A stretch of DNA of 64,000 nucleotides. Origin: Biscogniauxia marginata (lineage: Eukaryota > Ascomycota > Sordariomycetes > Xylariales > Xylariaceae). Under the pieces are notes generated by a model. The model saw nothing but the letters and a program-made list of their open reading frames with translations. It ran no database searches and was not told where the DNA came from. The translations under genes and the position numbers were made by a program. The DNA lies in the NCBI GenBank assembly GCA_022695795.1, contig MU404098.1, positions 248,001 through 312,000 of the forward strand. The letters run 5' to 3'. This document shows, one piece after another, positions 57,101-64,000 of this stretch; positions within the stretch are counted from its first letter, which is position 1, and each line of letters opens with the position of its first letter.

Positions 57101-60100
57101 ATTATTATAAGTTACAAAATGAGTATCGCAAGTAACTTTAAAGAAATAAATATAAAAACAAAACATATTACTTATATAATTCGAGTAACTAAACTTAAAA
57201 ATCTAACGAAAAGAGTACCGCGCGAGTACCTCCGTTTCTATAAATTATTTAGAAATAAAATAAAAAAAGAATTACCAAAATATAGTTAGTGGAATCACTA
57301 GATTTACTTTAAAGAAGAAAAATAGCTAAAATTATTCTTAATATATCTTATAAATTAGGAAAAACAAAGAGCATTATAAAGGGGAATCTAGGAGGATCTC
57401 GATAAAAGATATATTCGAGAATTTAAATCCTCGTTAAGATACCCGGTAATCATGGTACTTAAAATCGACAAAAACGGGAAGTAACATATTAATAAAAAAA
57501 GAAACCTAATATAGCGACAAGTAATTAACTATTAACACCTTAATAAAATAACTAAAAAAAATGGGTATTTGTTACTATTAATGAAACTTATAAGAGAATA
57601 AATTAGCAAAGCCTAAATCTTTATAACATTAAACCTTCGCGATAAATATTATATAATTAAAATGGCCAAGGGACATAAACAATATATAGCCTTTTAAACG
57701 ATATATAAATATTATAAATATAAAGTTATGCTATTTAAACTTACTAATATACCTACTACATTTTAACACATAATTATAATAGTTCTTTATAAGTTTCTAA
57801 ATAAATTTGTATTTATTTATTTAAACAATATACTAATTTACTTAGAAAACGAGAAGAAACATAAAAAACATATAAAGCAAGTATTAAAAGCCTTAGAGAA
57901 GGCGAACCTACTCGTTTATCCAACTAAAAATAAATAGCATATTAAAAAACTAAACTATTTAAGGTTTATAATAAATCCAGGAGAAATCCGCATTTAAAAA
58001 GGAAAAATAATAACAATTAAAGATTAGTTAAAACCTAAGAATGTCATAAATATACGCGCATTTCTTGGTTTTATTAATTATATTAAATAACTCATTAAAG
58101 ATTTTAGGCGTATTGCTAAACTATTAACGGAATTAACTACTCTAGTAAAAACAAGAAAGGCTTTCTATTTCATTAAAAAAGCTAAACAGGCTTTTTAATA
58201 GCTAAAAGAAGTTATAACTAATAAGGTTATATATAAACTTCTAAACGAAAATAAAAAGAAACAACTAAGAATAAACGCCTTAAATTTCGCCATTAAAGCA
58301 ATTTTAAAGCAATTAAAAGATAATAAAAAATAGTATTTAGTTGCGTACCTATTTAAAGCACTATATAATACTAAACTAAATTATTAGATTTATAACAAGG
58401 AACTATTAATAGTCATTAAAGCACTAAAAAAATGGGAATTATAACTCAATAAAACTAAGAAACCTATTAACATTTATTTAAACCATAAAAACCTTATATA
58501 ATTCATAATAATATAAACGTTTAATTAAAAACACGAGCGTTAAATGATTTTCTTGTCTAAATTCAATTTTAAAATCCAGCATATTAAGAGAAAGGAAAAT
58601 ATTTAAGTAAATCTTCTTAGTAAAAAGGGAGATTATAAATTAAAAATTAATAAAAGAGATATCTAGATGTTTAAACAACAAAATAACAAATTAATTATAT
58701 TAACTTATATATAAATTAATATAAAAAACTAAAAATAATAGTTTAAAAAAAATTATAATTAAAAAGAAAAATAATTACAGTTTTAATAAGGATTTAGCGA
58801 CAAACTTCTCTCGTACAAGAAAAAGGTATACGTACCAAAACGAATATAAAACGAATTCGTTAAAGAATTTCACGAATATTCTCTACATAGCTATCAAGGG
58901 ATTTTCAAAATAGTAAAACGACTTCAAAAAGAATTTAACTTTTTAGAAATATAATAAGTAGTTAAAAGAATTATAAAGAATTATAACATTTATAATAAAG
59001 CTAAAGCATTACAACATAAACCATATAAACTATTATAACCAACCTAGATACCTAATAAAGCATAAAACATAATTACATGGGATTTCGTAGTGAAACTTCT
59101 AGAGTTAAAAGATCCTACCATAGGAGTACCTTATAACAGCATATAAGTAATTATTAATAAACTCACGAAATACGCCTACTTTTTATTATTTAATAAATCA
59201 AGCATAATAAAACAATTAATTTTTAGCTTTTTAAGAAAATACGTTAATAAACATAAGCTATTAAAACGCGTTATTTTAAATAAAGACAAGTTATTCACAT
59301 TAAAATTTTGGATTAACTTAATAAAACGAATAAGAATTAAGCAAAAATTATTTATAACGTATTACCCTTAAATTAACAAACAAATAAAAAGACTAAACTA
59401 AATAATAAAACAATACTTACAAAGCTATATTAACTAAGAAATAAATAACTAAGTAGAATTACTATTAATGGCCTAAATAGCATATAACACTTTAATTAAT
59501 AAAGACATGAAGATGTTATCACGTAAGGCAGTATACAGGTAAAAGGCGGAAGCCTAAAAATAACCAATTGAACTCACGGAAGCACCAAGAGTCGAAACAG
59601 AGGCCCTAAGAGTAAAAGTACTATTTAAAAAGATTTAAGTAGTATAATAACGACTACAAAAAGAATTATAGTTTATCCAGAATAAAATGATAAAGTATTA
59701 TAATAATAATAAAATTAAGGGATTAATTCTTAAAAAAAGAGACATGATTTACTTGCTTCGCTAACGACAAGGCGTAACATTAAAAACACCTTAAATTAAA
59801 ATAAAGCGACTTAATAAAAAACTTAAATTTAAAAAATTGGGACTATATAAGATTAAAAAGGTTATTTCGAAAGTTAATTATAAACTAGCACTATTAAAAA
59901 GATCTAGAATACATTTTATATTTCATGTTTCGCTCTTAGAACTAGCACTAAATAACGCCATATTAAAAAACCAATTAGAATTTAAAGAAAACCCTAATAA
60001 GTACGAAGTAAAAAAGATATTAAATTTAAAATAAGTCGGAAATTAATTACAATATTTTATTAAATAAAAAAGCTACCCACTAGAAAAAAACACTTAAAAA

Positions 60101-60891
60101 TCATTTAAGCATTTAAAGAACTTAATAAATAAAATTAAAGATTTCTATCGCTAGAATCTAAACCGGCTAAGAAGGCCTAAATATCGAAATTTTAATTCTA
60201 CTAAGAACGATCGAGGAAGAAAAAAAGGTAGGCCTTGGAAGCAAGTAAACCCTGCGAAGATTCAAATTAACGTTGCGATTCCTTTATACGTTACGATTCT
60301 TTAATAAGACGTTTCTATTCTTCTTTCTCGCGCTCGACGCGCTTTAATTCCTCGAGGAAATTAAAACCCTAAGTAATTATTTTACGCAATTTACTTAATT
60401 ATAACCGACGTTCGGTACGTAGACGGCGTACGTAATTTATTTCTTCCTTAGTAGCTAATTATGTAACTTAATAATAAGACTTCGCCGCTTTCAACTTAAC
60501 CTTAACTTTTTAAAACTATTTTAAAATTTCTGTTATACCTTTACGCGTAATTCCAAATACGTCATAACAAGTTCGATTTAGCCGAATATATTTAATATAA
60601 TAATCGAAATTATTAAAAGCTATATACTCCTTCTTAAAACGTTTATAGTAAAAATAAACTATTTCCTTTTTTCTGTTTAAAGAAACAGCTTTTAAGAGAG
60701 CAACCTTATTTTCTACTTATCTCTCGGCACGCCGTGAATAGTTAAAAACTTCTTTTCGAGCTTTAATTATACGATAAGACATAATAAAAAAAAAAAAGTA
60801 AAGCAGCCTAAAAAAAGCAACAAATGAGAAAAAAGAATAATAAGGCCCTCTTTTTATTTTTAAGATAAAGATCCTCAGAAAGGAAGAATAA
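54189..60891 (+). mobile_element. Gypsy chromovirus element E1, complete internal region, least decayed copy
   Basis: Gag starts at ATG 54,268 (MPLKTKG, then a stop). The knuckle at 55,329-55,375 reads C F N Y ... G H ... Y, where Tyr replaces two of the CCHC cysteines. The protease motif at 56,786-56,794 reads N-S-R for D-S-G. The reverse-transcriptase active site at 57,818-57,829 reads YLNN for YLDD. RNase H lies at ~58,280-58,440 and the integrase zinc region and core at ~58,850-59,560. A 65-codon open stretch at 59,837-60,034 is the integrase C-terminus (RIHFIFHVSLLELA). A chromodomain follows at ~60,005-60,160. All four key losses are G-to-A or the complement, as RIP produces. The 64-codon minus frame at 54,447-54,641 is antisense of the acidic gag stretch, not a gene. 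The LTRs at the two ends differ in U3. Confidence 0.9.
60275..60782 (-). pseudogene. Antisense cysteine-pattern ORF in element E1 (copy 5)
   Basis: It starts at an intact ATG (60,782, minus strand; MSYRIIKARKEVF) and runs to ~60,275. It is nearly collinear with copy 2: FYYKRFKKEYIAF, YYIKYIRLNRTCYDVFGIT, then INYVRRLRTERRL and a charged end (LEELKRVEREKEE). Almost all motif Cys are Tyr here. There are several stops at former Gln and Glu codons. The Arg-rich middle part and the Glu/Arg end are conserved between copies, which suggests the protein was once maintained. Confidence 0.55.
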
Positions 60892-61300
60892 TATTACGGA
60901 CCTTAAAATAAAACTACGTACTAATCACGTGGTTTAACGAGAAAATTAATAAATCGCTCCCTTTAATAAAGTGATTTAATAATTTAGTGACTTAGTAAAT
61001 CGCTCCTTTTAGCAAAGCGATTTAGCGACTCACTTATTTTAAAGAAAAAAGAAATAAGTATAAATAAATTGGAATTTCTTTGTATATCTAGTTATTTATT
61101 TTAATTCCTTAACTATTAATCTAAAACTATAATTACTCTTTAATATTATAATGAAAGTACCTTAAAACCTCTTTAACGAACATAACATTATAAATTAATT
61201 AAACTAATTTTAACCCACTATTACCGTTAAATCAAGAAAACCTAGTACGTACTTACCTGTGAAGTCAGCTGACTAGGAACACACAGGGAGGTTTGTCACA
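60892..61300 (+). repeat. LTR (409 bp), alpha subfamily, 3' LTR of element E1
   Basis: It starts TATTACGGACC after a purine tract (~60,878-60,890) and ends TTTGTCACA. It aligns along its length with 4,273-4,681, including AATCGCTCC repeats and CACGTGGT. The R/U5 end keeps GTCAGCTGACTAGGAAC almost unmutated. Confidence 0.87.
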
Positions 61301-61665
61301 AATACCTTTTTTATATTAAATATTCGGTTTTTTAACGCGTAATTTAAATCGATTAATTTATTATAATTTTTAAATTAAAACTCTTTAAAATTAAAATAAA
61401 GAATTAATAATAAATAAAATTAATTATAACTTTTTAAAATTTAAATTATTAAATACCTTTTTATTTGTTATATAAATATTATTAATTATATTTTTATTTG
61501 TTATGTTATTAAACGCATTTTTATTTACTATATAAATACGTGTATTATAATTAATTTAGTTATATATATTATATCGTTTTCGTTTAATTATTACTTTTTT
61601 AAAAATCTTTTTTTATTAATTATAATATTATTTTTTTATATTAAGTATTTTTATTTATTTATTTA
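61301..61665. other. AT-rich repeat remnant shared with ~7,457
   Basis: The first ~50 bp (AATACCTTTTTTATATTAAA, then TTTTTTAACGCGTAAT) match 7,457-7,505. The rest is low-complexity AT with no gene seen. Confidence 0.5.
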
Positions 61666-61995
61666 TTTTTAGATTAATAACTAAGAAACTAGAATAAATA
61701 ACTAAATATAAAGGAAATTCTATTTTTTTTATATTTATTCTTTTTTATACACATTTTTTCTTTTTAATATATTGAATATTAAAAGAATTAAATTTAATTA
61801 AATAAATACCTTTAATTCTTTAAACTTAATTAGATAAATACCTTTGATTTTTTAAATTTAATTAAATAAATACTTTTAATTAAGTTACGTGATGTTACAT
61901 TATATTATAAAAGAGGGGACTATTAATTCGTTTAATTTTGGTTTATATTTATTTACCCTTGTTAGAAATCTTTTTAATATAATTGGTTCGTAATA
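61666..61995 (-). repeat. Truncated LTR, beta subfamily, 3' end of a minus-oriented element
   Basis: It lacks the first ~130 bp. Homology begins at TTTTAGATTAATAACTAAG and ends GGTTCGTAATA at 61,995. It is the RIP-mutated form of the solo LTR at 11,686 (AAAGAGGGGACTATTAATTC against AAGGAGGGGACCACTGGTTC). Confidence 0.78.
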
Positions 61996-64000
61996 TTATT
62001 TTTCCCTTTTTAAATTCTTTATTTTTAAAGATCTTTCTTTTTAATAAATTCTCTTTTTTATTACCGTTATAATATTTAATATATTTAAATTTATTTCAAA
62101 ATCTTTAAAAACTTAATATAAATCTCGTGATTTTACTATTATTTATATTTATTTATATGGTTATAAGGTGTTTTTTTGTTTTTATTGTTTTAAAATGAAT
62201 TTTTATTGTTTTATAGTGCTTTAATTTAAAATATGTTTTTATTATGCGGCTAGAACTCGTAATTATTACGATGGTTTTAATATCGAAATGTTTAATTTGG
62301 CGGATCTCGGCCGCGAAAAGGATTGTATTATTAACGAGTGTTATAAAGCGGAAAAGGAGTTTTAGGCCTTTGTTAATCGTTTTACTCGTTTTCGCAAATA
62401 AGAGGAGTATTTATAAAAAAGGGGTTTAAAAATGTTAAAACGTAGTTTTCTTTTATAAAAAAGCTTAAAAAAATAGAGTTAAAAGAATAAAAACGTTTAA
62501 AAGAGAAATAGAAATGTTTAGAAAAAGAGTAAAAACATTTTTAAGTTAAATAATAATCTTTAATTAAGTAAGTTAAAGTTGTTTTCGAGGTCGCCCCCTT
62601 TTTTGACTTGTTTTTTTTAGGTTAAAGCTTTAACTTTTAAGCTTTTTTAGTTAATCTAGGTTTTAGTAATAAAAATTCGCAAGTTTATTTATTAGGTTTT
62701 TTAAGTATTTAAGTAATTTTTAAGTGTTTTTCTCGAATAAGTAACTTTCTTACTTGATAAAATATTATAATTAATTATTAACTTATTTTAAATTTAATAT
62801 TTTTTTAACTTCGTACTTATTAGGTTTTTTTTTAAATTTTAATTAATTTTTTAGTAAGGCGTTTTTTAGTGTTAATTTTAAAAGTGAAACATGAAATATA
62901 AAATGTATTTTAAACCTTTTTAAAAAAAGAGTTTATAATTAACTTTTAAAATAACTTTTTTAATTTTATATGGTCTTAACTTTTTAAATTTAAGTTTTTT
63001 ATTAGGTCGTTTTATTTTGATTTAAGGCGTTTTTATTAATATGTTTTGTTATTAGCGGAGTAAGTAGATTATGTCTTTTCTTTTAAAAATTGGTTTTTTC
63101 ATTCTTTTTTTATTGTAATACTTTGTCATTTTGTTTTAAATAAATTATAACTCTTTTTATAACTATAGTTATATTATTTAGACTTTTTCGGATAATACTT
63201 TTATTTTTGGGGTTTTTATTTCGATTTTTAGTGCTTTTATAAGTTTAATTAGTTATTTTTAGATTTCTGCTTTTTAACTATATACTATTTTATATAGTGA
63301 TATCTTTATATTTTTATTAATCGAAGTGTTATACGTTATTTGGGTTATTAATAATAGTTTTACTTAGTTGTTTATTTCCTAGTTAATATAGCTTTTTAAA
63401 TATTATTCCATTATTTAGTTTAATCTCTTTATTTATTCGTTTATTTAAGAATAATATATTATAAATAATTTTTAATTAACTTTTATTCGTTTTATTAAGT
63501 AATTTAAAACTTTAAAGAAAATAACTTATTTTTATTTAAAATAATACGTTTCGGTAATTTATATTTATTAATATATTTTTTTAGGAAATTAAAAACTAGT
63601 TATTTTACTATATTTAACTCGTTAAATAGTAAAAAGTAGGCATATTTCGTGAGTTTATTAATAATTATTTATATGTTATTATAAGGTATTTTTATAATAA
63701 GATCTTTTAATTTAGAGAGTTTTATTATAAAATCCCATGTAATTATATGCTACGCTTTATTAGGTATTTAAGTTAATTATAATAATTTATATGGTTTATA
63801 TTATAATATTTTAGCCTTATTATAGATATTATAATTCTTTATAATTCTTTTAATTATTTATCGTATTCTTAAAAAGTTGAATTCTTTTTAAAGTCGTTTT
63901 AACGTTTTGAAAATTCCTTGGTAACTATATAAAAGGTACTTATAAAATTCCTTAATAAATTCGTTTTAAATTTATTTTAATACGTAAACTTTTTCTTAAT
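61996..64000 (-). mobile_element. Gypsy chromovirus 3' half, minus strand, cut by window end
   Basis: Read leftwards on the minus strand: integrase zinc region (~63,900), integrase core (~63,250-63,760), HVS-like segment (~62,890), chromodomain (~62,690-62,820), then the 3' region with the antisense frame. It parallels 17,200-18,470 of element C. Stops throughout. The 5' half lies to the right of the window. Confidence 0.85.
62150..62600 (+). pseudogene. Antisense cysteine-pattern ORF (copy 6)
   Basis: The plus frame around 62,240-62,460 has a 61-codon open stretch in one frame. In the adjacent frame it reads RNYYDGFNIEMFNLADLGRE, KDCIINECYKAEKEF and, after a stop, AFVNRFTRFRK. Cys-type positions survive as CIINEC. 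A Lys/Glu-rich tail follows (~62,460-62,550). Position and orientation match the other five copies. The start is uncertain and the frame is broken. Confidence 0.4.

Overview
The window looks like a chromosome segment of a filamentous ascomycete (Pezizomycotina). It has two contrasting parts. About 40.5 kb on the left (1 to ~40,570) and 13 kb on the right (~50,945 to 64,000) are extremely AT-rich, full of stop codons and TpA, and poor in CpA/TpG. That is the signature of repeat-induced point mutation (RIP). Between them lies a GC-balanced island of about 10.4 kb with four well-preserved, intron-containing genes. The introns are 50 to 63 bp with GT..AG ends and CTAAC-like branch sites, as in this group of fungi. 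The species cannot be told from the sequence.

The AT-rich parts are almost entirely nested, dead LTR retrotransposons. Most are Ty3/Gypsy chromoviruses. Recognisable pieces are gag with a CCHC knuckle, protease, reverse transcriptase (YLDD or its mutated forms), RNase H, HHCC/DDE integrase and a C-terminal chromodomain. There are about 15 LTRs of 380 to 475 bp in several U3 subfamilies that share one R/U5 half. One complete Ty1/Copia element (25,341-31,728, 197-bp LTRs, 5-bp target duplication ATAAC) sits inside a Gypsy element. Two solo LTRs also keep perfect 5-bp target duplications (11,686-12,092 and 39,636-40,016). The second lies inside a small inverted-repeat element.

The most unusual recurring feature is a decayed antisense reading frame between the chromodomain end of pol and the 3' LTR. 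It is present in all six elements whose 3' region is visible. It encodes a small protein with a C-x2-C-x6-C ... C-x2-C pattern, the cysteines often mutated to Tyr by RIP, and a charged tail.

The gene island holds, left to right: an aldo-keto reductase of the Kv-beta type (+, five exons); a secreted GH3 beta-glucosidase (-, six exons), convergent with the reductase; a protein joining a STAND-type (HeLo-like/PigL_N-like) N-terminal domain to ankyrin repeats (+, five exons), divergent from the glucosidase; and a PEBP-family protein (+, two exons). No operon-like or biosynthetic cluster logic links them. They read as a small gene-rich block stranded between heterochromatin-like blocks. Assembly gaps lie at 25,135-25,231 (97 N) and 41,406-41,415 (10 N), the latter next to homopolymers and a duplicated flank. 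Splice models were made by eye from reading frame and splice signals, and LTR ends from alignment between copies by eye.
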